Source of the DNA: Utricularia gibba
Lineage: Eukaryota; Streptophyta; Magnoliopsida; Lamiales; Lentibulariaceae
Length of the DNA: 64,000 bases
Reading direction: 5' to 3'
NCBI GenBank assembly: GCA_002189035.1
Contig: NEEC01000149.1
Location: 1 to 64,000, forward strand
Of the stretch, positions 35,001 to 49,600 are shown one piece after another. Within the stretch, counting starts at the first letter, position 1; the number at the start of each line of letters is the position of its first letter. The notes below the pieces were generated by a model, which saw only the letters and a list, made by a program, of their open reading frames with translations, had not been told where the DNA came from and searched no databases. Both the position numbers and the translations under genes were made by a program.

Positions 35001-38000
35001 ATATCACGTGCACCCCACATGATTTTTTCAACAACTTACTTTATACTTGAGGAGGCGGTCTTGGGTGCACCTAGAACGGGACAAAGGTCAGGTTTGGCTT
35101 GCGCCGAGAGTTAGTTGTACCGGCAAATAAAGTGATGTATTTATTAACGTTCAGTTTTCGGGGGCTGCCTACATGGTTTTTCAAGGAACAGCTTCTCGTT
35201 TTGTGGCGGCCAGTCTCGCTGGGAACTTGGTCCTTGACCCCGATTCTGTATGGCTCATGAGGTCAACCGGATGCAAATCGATTAAAAAAATGATGCCTTT
35301 GTTTAAATTACGATATCACGTGCACCCCACATGATTTTTTCAACAACTTACTTTATACTTGAGGAGGCGGTCTTGGGGTGCACCTAGAACGGGACAAAGG
35401 TCAGGTTTGGCTTGCGCCGAGAGTTAGTTGTAGCTCGGCAAATAAAGTGATGTATTTATTAACGTTCAGTTTTTGGGGGCTGCCTACATGGTTTTTCAAG
35501 AACAGCTTCTCGTTTTGTGGCGGCCAGTCTCGCTGGGAACTTGGTCCTTGACCCCGATTCTGTATGGCTCATGAGGTCAACCGGATGGAAATCGATTAAA
35601 AAAATGATGCCTTTTTTTAAATTACGATATCACGTGCACCCCACATGATTTTTCAACAACTTACTTTATACTTGAGGAGGCGGTCTTGGGGTGCACCTAG
35701 AACGGGACAAAGGTCAGGTTTGGCTTGCGCCGAGAGTTAGTTGCCGGCAAATAAAGTGATGTATTTATTAACGTTCAGTTTTCGGGGCTGCCTACATGGT
35801 TTTTCAAGGAACAGCTTCTCGTTTTGTGGCGGCCAGTCTCGCTGGAACTTGGTCCTTGACCCCGATTCTGTATGGCTCATGAGGTCAACCGGATGCAAAT
35901 CGATTAAAAAAAATGATGCCTTTGTTTAAATTACGATATCACGTGCACCCCACATGATTTTTTCAACAACTTACTTTATACTTGGGAGGCGGTCTTGGGG
36001 TGCACCTAGAACGGGACAAAGGTCAGGTTTGGCTTGCGCCGAGAGTTAGTTGTAGCTCGGCAAATAAAGTGATGTATTTATTAACGTTCAGTTTTTGGGG
36101 GCTGCCTACATGGTTTTTCAAGGAACAGCTTCTCGTTTTGTGGCGGCCAGTCTCGCTGGGAACTTGGTCCTTGACCCCGATTCTGTATGGCTCATGAGGT
36201 CAACCGGATGCAAATCGATTAAAAAAATGATGCCTTTGTTTAAATTACGATATCACGTGCACCCCACATGATTTTTTCAACAACTTACTTTATACTTGAG
36301 GAGGCGGTCTTGGGTGCACCTGAACGGGACAAAGGTCAGGTTTGGCTTGCGCCGAGAGTTAGTTGTAGCTCGGCAAATAAAGTGATGTATTTATTAACGT
36401 TCAGTTTTGGGGGCTGCCTACATGGTTTTTCAAGGAACAGCTTCTCGTTTTGTGGCGGCCAGTCTCGCTGGGAACTTGGTCCTTGACCCCGATTCTGTAT
36501 GGCTCATGAGGTCAACCGGATGCAAATCGATTAAAAAAATGATGCCTTTGTTTAAATTACGATATCACGTGCACCCACATGATTTTTTCAACAACTTACT
36601 TTATACTTGAGGGCGGTCTTGGGGTGCACCTAGAACGGGACAAAGGTCAGGTTTGGCTTGCGCCGAGAGTTAGTTGTAGCTCGGAAAATAAAGTGATGTA
36701 TTTATTAACGTTCAGTTTTCGGGGCTGCCTACATGGTTTTTCAAGGAACAGCTTCTCGTTTTGTGGCGGCCAGTCTCGCTGGGAACTTGGTCCTTGACCC
36801 CGATTCTGTATGGCTCATGAGGTCAACCGGATGCAAATCGATTAAAAAAAATGATGCCTTTGTTTAAATTACGATATCACGTGCACCCCACATGATTTTT
36901 TCAACAACTTACTTTATACTTGAGGAGGCGGTCTTGGGTGCACCTAGAACGGGACAAAGGTCAGGTTTGGCTTGCGCCGAGAGTTAGTTGTAGCTCGGAA
37001 AATAAAGTGATGTATTTATTAACGTTCAGTTTTCGGGGGCTGCCTACATGGTTTTTCAAGGAACAGCTTCTCGTTTTGTGGCGGCCAGTCTCGCTGGGAA
37101 CTTGGTCCTTGACCCGATTCTGTATGGCTCATGAGGTCAACCGGATGCAAATCGATTAAAAAATGATGCCTTTGTTTAAATTACGATATCACGTGCACCC
37201 CACATGATTTTTTCAACAACTTACTTTATACTTGAGGAGGCGGTCTTGGGGTGCACCTAGAACGGGACAAAGGTCAGGTTTGGCTTGCGCCGAGAGTTAG
37301 TTGTAGCTCGGCAAATAAAGTGATGTATTTATTAACGTTCAGTTTTGGGGGCTGCCTACATGGTTTTTCAAGGAACAGCTTCTCGTTTTGTGGCGGCCAG
37401 TCTCGCTGGGAACTTGGTCCTTGACCCCGATTCTGTATGGCTCATGAGGTCAACCGGATGCAAATGATTAAAAAAAATGATGCCTTTGTTTAAATTACGA
37501 TATCACGTGCACCCCACATGATTTTTTCAACAACTTACTTTATACTTGAGGAGGCGGTCTTGGGGTGCACCTAGAACGGGACAAAGGTCAGGTTTGGCTT
37601 GCGCGAGAGTTAGTTGTAGCCGGCAAATAAAGTGATGTATTTATTAACGTTCAGTTTTGGGGGCTGCCTACATGGTTTTTCAAGGAACAGCTTCTCGTTT
37701 TGTGGCGGCCAGTCTCGCTGGGAACTTGGTCCTTGACCCCGATTCTGTATGGCTCATGAGGTCAACCGGATGCAAATCGATTAAAAAAAATGATGCCTTT
37801 GTTTAAATTACGATATCACGTGCACCCCACATGATTTTTTCAACAACTTACTTTATACTTGGGAGGCGGTCTTGGGGTGCACCTAGAACGGGACAAAGGT
37901 CAGGTTTGGCTTGCGCCGAGAGTTAGTTGTAGCTCGGCAAATAAAGTGATGTATTTATTAACGTTCAGTTTTGGGGGCTGCCTACATGGTTTTTCAAGAA

Positions 38001-41000
38001 CAGCTTCTCGTTTTGTGGCGGCCAGTCTCGCTGGGAACTTGGTCCTTGACCCCGATTCTGTATGGCTCATGAGGTCAACCGGATGCAAATCGATTAAAAA
38101 AATGATGCTTTGTTTAAATTACGATATCACGTGCACCCCACATGATTTTTTCAACAACTTACTTTATACTTGAGGAGGCGGTCTTGGGGTGCACCTAGAA
38201 CGGGACAAAGGTCAGGTTTGGCTTGCGCCGAGAGTTAGTTGTAGCTCGGCAAATAAAGTGATGTATTTATTAACGTTCAGTTTTCGGGGCTGCCTACATG
38301 GTTTTTCAAGGAACAGCTTCTCGTTTTGTGGCGGCCAGTCTCGCTGGGAACTTGGTCCTTGACCCCGATTCTGTATGGCTCATGAGGTCAACCGGATGCA
38401 AATCGATTAAAGAAAATGATGCCTTTGTTTAAATTACGATATCACGTGCACCCACATGATTTTTTCAACAACTTACTTTATACTTGAGGAGGCGGTCTTG
38501 GGGTGCACCTGAACGGGACAAAGGTCAGGTTTGGCTTGCGCCGAGAGTTAGTTGTAGCTCGGAAAATAAAGTGATGTATTTATTAACGTTCAGTTTTCGG
38601 GGGCCTACATGGTTTTTCAAGGAACAGCTTCTCGTTTTGTGGCGGCCAGTCTCGCTGGGAACTTGGTCCTTGACCCCGATTCTGTATGGCTCATGAGGTC
38701 AACCGGATGCAAATCGATTAAAAAAAATGATGCCTTTGTTTAAATTACGATATCACGTGCACCCCACATGATTTTTTCAACAACTTACTTTATACTTGAG
38801 GAGGCGGTCTTGGGGTGCACCTGAACGGGACAAAGGTCAGGTTTGGCTTGCGCCGAGAGTTAGTTGTAGCTCGGAAAATAAAGTGATGTATTTATTAACG
38901 TTCAGTTTTCGGGGCTGCCCTACATGGTTTTTCAAGGAACAGCTTCGTGGCGGCCAGTCTCGCTGGGAACTTGGTCCTTGACCCCGATTGTATGGCTCAT
39001 GAGGTCAACCGGATGCAAATTGATTAAAAAAATGATGCTTTTGTTAAATTACGATATCACGTGCACCCCACATGATTTTTTCAACAACTTACTTTATACT
39101 TGAGGAGGCGGTCTTGGGGTGCACCTGAACGGGACAAAGGTCAGGTTTGGCTTGCGCCGAGAGTTAGTTGTAGCGGCAAATAAAGTGATGTATTTATTAA
39201 CGTTCAGTTTTTGGGGGCTGCCTACATGGTTTTTCAAGGAACAGCTTCTCGTTTTGTGGCGGCCAGTCTCGCTGGGAACTTGGTCCTTGACCCCGATTCT
39301 GTATGGCTCATGAGGTCAACCGGATGCAAATCGATTAAAAAAATGATGCCTTTGTTTAAATTACGATATCACGTGCACCCCATGATTTTTTCAACAACTT
39401 TTATACTTGAGGAGGCGGTCTTGGGGTGCACCTAGAACGGGACAAAGGTCAGGTTTGGCTTGCGCCGAGAGTTAGTTGTAGCTCGGCAAATAAAGTGATG
39501 TATTTATTAACGTTCAGTTTTGGGGGCTGCCTACATGGTTTTTCAAGGAACAGCTTCTCGTTTTGTGGCGGCCAGTCTCGCTGGGAACTTGGTCCTTGAC
39601 CCCGATTCTGTATGGCTCATGAGGTCAACCGGATGCAAATCGATTAAAAAAATGATGCCTTTGTTTAAATTACGATATCACGTGCACCCCACATGATTTT
39701 TTCAACAACTTACTTTATACTTGGGAGGCGGTCTTGGGGTGCACCTAGAACGGGACAAAGGTCAGGTTTGGCTTGCGCCGAGAGTTAGTTGTAGCTCGGC
39801 AAAAAAGTGATGTATTTATTAACGTTCAGTTTTGGGGGCTGCCTACATGGTTTTTCAAGGAACAGCTTCTCGTTTTGTGGCGGCCAGTCTCGCTGGGAAC
39901 TTGGTCCTTGACCCCGATTCTGTATGGCTCATGAGGTCAACCGGATGGAAATCGATTAAAAAAATGATGCCTTTCTTTAAATTACGATATCACGTGCACC
40001 CCACATGATTTTTTCAACAACTTACTTTATACTTGAGGAGGCGGTCTTGGGGTGCACCTAGAACGGGACAAAGGTCAGGTTTGGCTTGCGCCGAGAGTTA
40101 GTTGTAGCGGCAAATAAAGTGATGTATTTATTAACGTTCAGTTTTCGGGGGCTGCCTACATGGTTTTTCAAGGAACAGCTTCTCGTTTTGTGGCGGCCAG
40201 TCTCGCTGGGAACTTGGTCCTTGACCCCGATTCTGTATGGCTCATGAGGTCAACCGGATGCAAATCGATTAAAAAAATGATGCCTTTGTTTAAATTACGA
40301 TATCACGTGCACCCCACATGATTTTTTCAACAACTTACTTTATACTTGAGGAGGCGGTCTTGGGGTGCACCTAGAACGGGACAAAGGTCAGGTTTGGCTT
40401 GCGCCGAGAGTTAGTTGTAGCTCGGCAAAAAAGTGATGTATTTATTAACGTTCAGTTTTCGGGGGCTGCCTACATGGTTTTTCAAGGAACAGCTTCTCGT
40501 TTTGTGGCGGCCAGTCTCGCTGGGAACTTGGTCCTTGACCCCGATTCTGTATGGCTCATGAGGTCAACCGGATGCAAATCGATTAAAAAAATGATGCCTT
40601 TGTTTAAATTACGATATCACGTGCACCCCACATGATTTTTTCAACAACTTACTTTATACTTGAGGAGGCGGTCTTGGGGTGCACCTAGAACGGGACAAAG
40701 GTCAGGTTTGGCTTGCGCCGAGAGTTAGTTGTAGCTCGAAAATAAAGTGATGTATTTATTAACGTTCAGTTTTTGGGGCTGCCTACATGGTTTTTCAAGG
40801 AACAGCTTCTCGTTTTGTGGCGGCCAGTCTCGCTGGGAACTTGGTCCTTGACCCGATTCTGTATGGCTCATGAGGTCAACCGGATGCAAATCGATTAAAA
40901 AAAATGATGCCTTTTGTTTAAATTACGATATCACGTGCACCCCACATGATTTTTTCAACAACTTACTTTATACTTGAGGAGGCGGTCTTGGGTGCACCTA

Positions 41001-43516
41001 GAACGGGACAAAGGTCAGGTTTGGCTTGCGCGAGAGTTAGTTGTAGCTCGGAAATAAAGTGATGTATTTATTAACGTTCAGTTTTGGGGGCTGCCTACAT
41101 GGTTTTTCAAGGAACAGCTTCTCGTTTTGTGGCGGCCAGTCTCGCTGGGAACTTGGTCCTTGACCCGATTGTATGGCTCATGGGTCAACCGGATGCAAAT
41201 CGATTAAAAAAATGATGCCTTTGTTTAAATTACGATATCACGTGCACCCCACATGATTTTTTCAACAACTTACTTTATACTTGAGGAGGCGGTCTTGGGT
41301 GCACCTGGGACAAAGGTCAGGTTTGGCTTGCGCCGAGAGTTAGTTGTAGCTCGGAAATAAAGTGATGTATTTATTAACGTTCAGTTTTGGGGGCTGCCTA
41401 CATGGTTTTTCAAGAACAGCTTCTCGTTTTGTGGCGGCCAGTCTCGCTGGGAACTTGGTCCTTGACCCCGATTCTGTATGGCTCATGAGGTCAACCGGAT
41501 GGAAATCGATTAAAAAAATGATGCCTTTGTTTAAATTACGATATCACGTGCACCCCACATGATTTTTTCAACAACTTACTTTATACTTGAGGAGGCGGTC
41601 TTGGGGTGCACCTAGAACGGGACAAAGGTCAGGTTTGGCTTGCGCCGAGAGTTAGTTGTAGCCGGCAAATAAAGTGATGTATTTATTAACGTTCAGTTTT
41701 CGGGGCTGCCTACATGGTTTTTCAAGGAACAGCTTCTCGTTTTGTGGCGGCCAGTCTCGCTGGGAACTTGGTCCTTGACCCCGATTCTGTATGGCTCATG
41801 AGGTCAACCGGATGCAAATCGATTAAAAAAATGATGCCTTTTTTAAATTACGATATCACGTGCACCCCACATGATTTTTTCAACAACTTACTTTATACTT
41901 GAGGAGGCGGTCTTGGGGTGCACCTAGAACGGGACAAAGGTCAGGTTTGGCTTGCGCCGAGAGTTAGTTGTAGCTCGGCAAAAAAGTGATGTATTTATTA
42001 ACGTTCAGTTTTTGGGGGCTGCCTACATGGTTTTTCAAGGAACAGCTTCTCGTTTTGTGGCGGCCAGTCTCGCTGGGAACTTGGTCCTTGACCCCGATTC
42101 TGTATGGCTCATGAGGTCAACCGGATGGAAATCGATTAAAAAAATGATGCCTTTTTTAAATTACGATATCACGTGCACCCCACATGATTTTTTCAACAAC
42201 TTACTTTATACTTGAGGAGGCGGTCTTGGGTGCACCTAGAACGGGACAAAGGTCAGGTTTGGCTTGCGCCGAGAGTTAGTTGTATAATAAAGTGATGTAT
42301 TTATTAACGTTCAGTTTTCGGGGCTGCCTACATGGTTTTTCAAGGAACAGCTTCTCGTTTTGTGGCGGCCAGTCTCGCTGGGAACTTGGTCCTTGACCCC
42401 GATTCTGTATGGCTCATGAGGTCAACCGGATGCAAATCGATTAAAAAAATGATGCCTTTGTTTAAATTACGATATCACGTGCACCCCACATGATTTTTTC
42501 AACAACTTACTTTACTTGAGGAGGCGGTCTTGGGTGCACCTGAACGGGACAAAGGTCAGGTTTGGCTTGCGCCGAGAGTTAGTTGTAACACGGCAAATAA
42601 AGTGATGTATTTATTAACGTTCAGTTTTCGGGGGCTGCCTACATGGTTTTTCAAGGAACAGCTTCTCGTTTTGTGGCGGCCAGTCTCGCTGGGAACTTGG
42701 TCCTTGACCCCGATTCTGTATGGCTCATGAGGTCAACCGGATGGCAAATCGATTAAAAAAAATGCCTTTGTTTAAATTACGATATCACGTGCACCCCATG
42801 ATTTTTTCAACAACTTACTTTATACTTGAGGAGGCGGTCTTGGGGTGCACCTAGAACGGGACAAAGGTCAGGTTTGGCTTGCGCCGAGAGTTAGTTGTAG
42901 CTCGGCAAATAAAGTGATGTATTTATTAACGTTCAGTTTTTGGGCCTACATGGTTTTTCAAGAACAGCTTCTCGTTTTGTGGCGGCCAGTCTCGCTGGGA
43001 ACTTGGTCCTTGACCCCGATTCTGTATGCTCATGAGGTCAACCGGATGGAAATCGATTAAAGAAAATGATGCTTTTTTAAATTACGATATCACGTGCACC
43101 CCACATGATTTTTTCAACAACTTACTTTATACTTGAGGAGGCGGTCTTGGGGTGCACCTAGAACGGGACAAAGGTCAGGTTTGGCTTGCGCCGAGAGTTA
43201 GTTGTAACTCGGCAAATAAAGTGATGTATTTATTAACGTTCAGTTTTCGGGGGCTGCCTACATGGTTTTTCAAGGAACAGCTTCTCGTTTTGTGGCGGCC
43301 AGTCTCGCTGGGAACTTGGTCCTTGACCCCGATTCTGTATGGCTCATGAGGTCAACCGGATGCAAATCGATTAAAAAAATGATGCCTTTGTTTAAATTAC
43401 GATATCACGTGCACCCCACATGATTTTTTCAACAACTTACTTTATACTTGAGGAGGCGGTCTTGGGGTGCACCTAGAACGGGACAAAGGTCAGGTTTGGC
43501 TTGCGCCGAGAGTTAG
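32056..43516 (+). repeat. F-type monomer tract 3
   Basis: Starts: 32056, 32347, 32637, 32949, 33257, 33565, 33873, 34180, 34490, 34804, 35115, 35428, 35741, 36050, 36363, 36674, 36988, 37301, 37614, 37927, 38239, 38552, 38864, 39168, 39476, 39789, 40102, 40415, 40729, 41041, 41344, 41656, 41968, 42280, 42583, 42895, 43202. Mean length is about 307 bp for 32.1-36.0 kb and 311 bp for 36.1-43.5 kb. Copies near 32.1-32.6 kb have several deletions (aaggaacgttttgtgg, cagggctttgcgag, ttgtaaaaaaaagtg). Copy 42583 has the E-type head ttgtaacacggc on an otherwise F body. Tails are beta throughout. Confidence 0.93.
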
Positions 43517-43667
43517 TTGTAGCTCGGAAAATAAAGTGATGTATTTATTAACGTTCAGTTTTGGGGCTCCTACATGGTTTTTCAAGGAACTTGGGGTTTT
43601 ATACTTGAGGAGGCGGTCTTGGGTTAGAACGGGACAAAGGTCAGGTTTGGCTTGCGCCGAGAGTTAG
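43517..43667 (+). repeat. Half-length monomer (151 bp)
   Basis: The copy starts normally (ctcggaaaataaag, gttcagttttgggg, ctacatggtttttcaagg). It then passes through aacttggggttttatac near 43,590 straight into ttgaggaggcggtc. Everything from agcttctcg to caacaacttac is missing. The join lies just after catggtttttcaa of the first half and just after the corresponding catgattttttcaa region of the second half. The product is close to one ~157-bp half-unit. The next box (ttgggaaataaag) is also abnormal, lacking tagctc. Confidence 0.88.
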
Positions 43668-46600
43668 TTGGGAAATAAAGTGATGTATTTATTAACGTTC
43701 AGTTTTGGGGGCTGCCTACATGGTTTTTCAAGGAACAGCTTCTCGTTTTGTGGCGGCCAGTCTCGCTGGGAACTTGGTCCTTGACCCCGATTATGTATTG
43801 CTCATGAGGTCAACCGGATGCAAATTGATTAAAAAAATGATGCCTTTGTTTAAAATTACGATATCACGTGCACCCCACATGATTTTTTCAACAACTTACT
43901 TTATACTTGAGGAGGCGGTCTTGGGGTGCACCTAGAACGGGACAAAGGTCAGGTTTGGCTTGCGCCGAGAGTTAGTTGTAGCTCGGCAAAATAAAGTGAT
44001 GTATTTATTAACGTTCAGTTTTCGGGGGCTGCCTACATGGTTTTTCAAGGAACAGCTTCTCGTTTTGTGGCGGCCAGTCTCGCTGGGAACTTGGTCCTTG
44101 ACCCGATTATGTATGGCTCATGAGGTCAACCGGATGCAAATCGATTAAAAAAATGATGCCTTTGTTTAAATTACGATATCACGTGCACCCACATGATTTT
44201 TCAACTTACTTTATACTTGAGGAGGCGGTCTTGGGTGCACCTAGAACGGGGACAAAGGTCAGGTTTGGCTTGCGCCGAGAGTTAGTTGTAGCTCGGAAAA
44301 TAAAGTGATGTATTTATTAACGTTCAGTTTTGGGGGCTGCCTACATGGTTTTTCAAGGAACAGCTTCTCGTTTTGTGGCGGCCAGTCTCGCTGGGAACTT
44401 GGTCCTTGACCCCGATTCTGTATGGCTCATGAGGTCAACCGGATGCAAATCGATTAAAAAAAATGATGCCTTTGTTTAAATTACGATATCACGTGCACCC
44501 CATGATTTTTTCAACAACTTACTTTATACTTGAGGAGGCGGTCTTGGGGTGCACCTAGAACGGGACAAAGGTCAGGTTTGGCTTGCGCCGAGAGTTAGTT
44601 GTAGCTCGGAAAATAAAGTGATGTATTTATTAACGTTCAGTTTTTGGGGGCTGCCTACATGGTTTTTCAAGGAACAGCTTCTCGTTTTGTGGCGGCCAGT
44701 CTCGCTGGGAACTTGGTCCTTGACCCCGATTATGTATGCTCATGAGGTCAACCGGATGCAAATCGATTAAAAAAATGATGCTTTGTTTAAATTACGATAT
44801 CACGTGCACCCACATGATTTTTTCAACAACTTACTTTATACTTGAGGAGGCGGTCTTGGGGTGCACCTAGAACGGGACAAAGGTCAGGTTTGGCTTGCGC
44901 CGAGAGTTAGTTGTAGCTCGGAAAATAAAGTGATGTATTTATTAACGTTCAGTTTTGGGGGCTGCCTACATGGTTTTTCAAGGAACAGCTTCTCGTTTTG
45001 TGGCGGCCAGTCTCGCTGGGAACTTGGTCCTTGACCCCGATTATGTATGCTCATGAGGTCAACCGGATGCAAATCGATTAAAAAAAATGATGCCTTTGTT
45101 TAAATTACGATATCACGTGCACCCCACATGATTTTTTCAACAACTTACTTTATACTTGAGGAGGCGGTCTTGGGGTGCACCTAGAACGGGACAAAGGTCA
45201 GGTTTGGCTTGCGCCGAGAGTTAGTTGTAGCTCGGCAAATAAAGTGATGTATTTATTAACGTTCAGTTTTCGGGGCTGCCTACATGGTTTTTCAAGGAAC
45301 AGCTTCTCGTTTTGTGGCGGCCAGTCTCGCTGGGAACTTGGTCCTTGACCCCGATTCTGTATGGCTCATGAGGTCAACCGGATGCAAAATCGATTAAAAA
45401 AAATGATGCCTTTGTTTAAATTACGATATCACGTGCACCCCACATGATTTTTTCAACAACTTACTTTATACTTGAGGAGGCGGTCTTGGGGTGCACCTAG
45501 AACGGGACAAAGGTCAGGTTTGGCTTGCGCCGAGAGTTAGTTGTAGCTCGGAAAATAAAGTGATGTATTTTAACGTTCAGTTTTGGGGGCTGCCTACATG
45601 GTTTTTCAAGGAACAGCTTCTCGTTTTTGTGGCGGCCAGTCTCGCTGGGAACTTGGTCCTTGACCCCGATTCTGTATGGCTCATGAGGTCAACCGGATGC
45701 AAATCGATTAAAAAAATGATGCCTTTGTTTAAATTACGATATCACGTGCACCCCACATGATTTTTTCAACAACTTACTTTATACTTGAGGAGGCGGTCTT
45801 GGGGTGCACCTAGAACGGGACAAAGGTCAGGTTTGGCTTGCGCCGAGAGTTAGTTGTAGCTCGGAAAATAAAGTGATGTATTTATTAACGTTCAGTTTTG
45901 GGGGCTGCCTACATGGTTTTTCAAGGAACAGCTTCTCGTTTTGTGGCGGCCAGTCTCGCTGGGAACTTGGTCCTTGACCCCGATTCTGTATGGCTCATGA
46001 GGTCAACCGGATGCAAATCGATTAAAAAAATGATGCCTTTGTTTAAATTACGATATCACGTGCACCCCACATGATTTTTTCAACAACTTACTTTATACTT
46101 GAGGAGGCGGTCTTGGGGTGCACCTAGAACGGGACAAAGGTCAGGTTTGGCTTGCGCCGAGAGTTAGTTGTAGCTCGGAAAAAAGTGATGTATTTATTAA
46201 CGTTCAGTTTTTGGGGCTGCCTACATGGTTTTTCAAGGAACAGCTTCTCGTTTTGTGGCGGCCAGTCTCGCTGGGAACTTGGTCCTTGACCCCGATTCTG
46301 TATGGCTCATGAGGTCAACCGGATGGAAATCGATTAAAGAAAATGATGCCTTTGTTTAAATTACGATATCACGTGCACCCACATGATTTTTTCAACAACT
46401 TACTTTATACTTGAGGAGGCGGTCTTGGGGTGCACCTAGAACGGGACAAAGGTCAGGTTTGGCTTGCGCGAGAGTTAGTTGTAGCTCGGCAAAATAAAGT
46501 GATGTATTTATTAACGTTCAGTTTTGGGGGCTGCCTACATGGTTTTTCAAGGAACAGCTTCTCGTTTTGTGGCGGCCAGTCTCGCTGGGAACTTGGTCCT

Positions 46601-49600
46601 TGACCCCGATTATGTATGCTCATGAGGTCAACCGGATGCAAATCGATTAAAAAAATGATGCCTTTGTTTAAATTACGATATCACGTGCACCCCACATGAT
46701 TTTTTCAACAACTTACTTTATACTTGAGGAGGCGGTCTTGGGGTGCACCTAGAACGGGACAAAGGTCAGGTTTGGCTTGCGCCGAGAGTTAGTTGTAGCT
46801 CGGAAAATAAAGTGATGTATTTATTAACGTTCAGTTTTGGGGGCTGCCTACATGGTTTTTCAAGGAACAGCTTCTCGTTTTGTGGCGGCCAGTCTCGCTG
46901 GGAACTTGGTCCTTGACCCGATTCTGTATGGCTCATGAGGTCAACCGGATGCAAATCGATTAAAAAAATGATGCCTTTGTTTAAATTACGATATCACGTG
47001 CACCCACATGATTTTTTCAACAACTTACTTTATACTTGAGGAGGCGGTCTTGGGTGCACCTAGAACGGGACAAAGGTCAGGTTTGGCTTGCGCCGAGAGT
47101 TAGTTGTAGCTCGGAAATAAAGTGATGTATTTATTAACGTTCAGTTTTGGGGGGCTGCCTACATGGTTTTTCAAGGAACAGCTTCTCGTTTTGTGGCGGC
47201 CAGTCTCGCTGGGAACTTGGTCCTTGACCCCGATTATGTATGGCTCATGAGGTCAACCGGATGCAAATTGATTAAAAAAAATGATGCCTTTTTTAAATTA
47301 CGATATCACGTGCACCCCACATGATTTTTTCAACAACTTACTTTATACTTGAGGAGGCGGTCTTGGGGTGCACCTAGAACGGGACAAAGGTCAGGTTTGG
47401 CTTGCGCAGAGTTAGTTGTAGCTCGGAAAATAAAGTGATGTATTTATTAACGTTCAGTTTTTTGGGGGCTGCCTACATGGTTTTTCAAGGAACAGCTTCT
47501 CGTTTTGTGGCCAGTCTCGCTGGGAACTTGGTCCTTGACCCCGATTCTGTATGGCTCATGAGGTCAACCGGATGCAAATCGATTAAAAAAATGATGCCTT
47601 TGTTTAAATTACGATATCACGTGCACCCACATGATTTTTTCAACAACTTACTTTATACTTGAGGAGGCGGTCTTGGGGTGCACCTAGAACGGGACAAAGG
47701 TCAGGTTTGGCTTGCGCCGAGAGTTAGTTGTAGCTCGGAAATAAAGTGATGTATTTATTAACGTTCAGTTTTTGGGGGCTGCCTACATGGTTTTTCAAGG
47801 AACAGCTTCTCGTTTTGTGGCGGCCAGTCTCGCTGGGAACTTGGTCCTTGACCCCGATTCTGTATGGCTCATGAGGTCAACCGGATGAAATCGATTAAAG
47901 AAAATGATGCCTTTCTTTAAATTACGATATCACGTGCACCCCACATGATTTTTTCAACAACTTACTTTATACTTGAGGAGGCGGTCTTGGGGCACCTAGA
48001 ACGGGACAAAGGTCAGGTTTGGCTTGCGCCGAGAGTTAGTTGTAGCTCGGCAAATAAAGTGATGTATTTATTAACGTTCAGTTTTTGGGGCTGCCTACAT
48101 GGTTTTTCAAGGAACAGCTTCTCGTTTTGTGGCGGCCAGTCTCGCTGGGAACTTGGTCCTTGACCCCGATTATGTATGCTCATGAGGTCAACCGGATGCA
48201 AATTGATTAAAAAAATGATGCCTTTGTTTAAATTACGATATCACGTGCACCCCACATGATTTTTTCAACAACTTACTTTATACTTGAGGAGGCGGTCTTG
48301 GGTGCACCTAGAACGGGACAAAGGTCAGGTTTGGCTTGCGCCGAGAGTTAGTTGTAGCTCGGAAAATAAAGTGATGTATTTATTAACGTTCAGTTTTTGG
48401 GGGCTGCCTACATGGTTTTTCAAGGAACAGCTTCTCGTTTTGTGGCGGCCAGTCTCGCTGGGAACTTGGTCCTTGACCCCGATTCTGTATGGCTCATGAG
48501 GTCAACCGGATGCAAATCGATTAAAAAAATGATGCCTTTGTTTAAATTACGATATCACGTGCACCCCACATGATTTTTTCAACAACTTACTTTATACTTG
48601 AGGAGGCGGTCTTGGGGTGCACCTAGAACGGGACAAAGGTCAGGTTTGGCTTGCGCCGAGAGTTAGTTGTAGCTCGGAAATAAAGTGATGTATTTATTAA
48701 CGTTCAGTTTTGGGGGCTGCCTACATGGTTTTTCAAGGAACAGCTTCTCGTTTTGTGGCGGCCAGTCTCGCTGGGAACTTGGTCCTTGACCCCGATTCTG
48801 TATGGCTCATGAGGTCAACCGGATGCAAATCGATTAAAGAAAATGATGCCTTTTTAAATTACGATATCACGTGCACCCCACATGATTTTTTCAACAACTT
48901 ACTTTATACTTGAGGAGGCGGTCTTGGGGTGCACCTAGAACGGGACAAAGGTCAGGTTTGGCTTGCGCCGAGAGTTAGTTGTAGCTCGGAAAATAAAGTG
49001 ATGTATTTATTAACGTTCAGTTTTGGGGGCTGCCTACATGGTTTTTCAAGGAACAGCTTCTCGTTTTGTGGCGGCCAGTCTCGCTGGGAACTTGGTCCTT
49101 GACCCCGATTCTGTATGGCTCATGAGGTCAACCGGATGCAAATCGATTAAAAAAATGATGCCTTTGTTTAAATTACGATATCACGTGCACCCCACATGAT
49201 TTTTTCAACAACTTACTTTATACTTGAGGAGGCGGTCTTGGGGTGCACCTAGAACGGGACAAGGTCAGGTTTGGCTTGCGCCGAGAGTTAGTTGTAGCTC
49301 GGAAAATAAAGTGATGTATTTATTAACGTTCAGTTTTCGGGGGCTGCCTACATGGTTTTTCAAGGAACAGCTTCTCGTTTTGTGGCGGCCAGTCTCGCTG
49401 GGAACTTGGTCCTTGACCCCGATTCTGTATGGCTCATGAGGTCAACCGGATGGAAATCGATTAAAAAAAATGATGCCTTTGTTTAAATTACGATATCACG
49501 TGCACCCCACATGATTTTTTCAACAACTTACTTTATACTTGAGGAGGGTCTTGGGGTGCACCTAGAACGGGACAAAGGTCAGGTTTGGCTTGCGCCGAGA

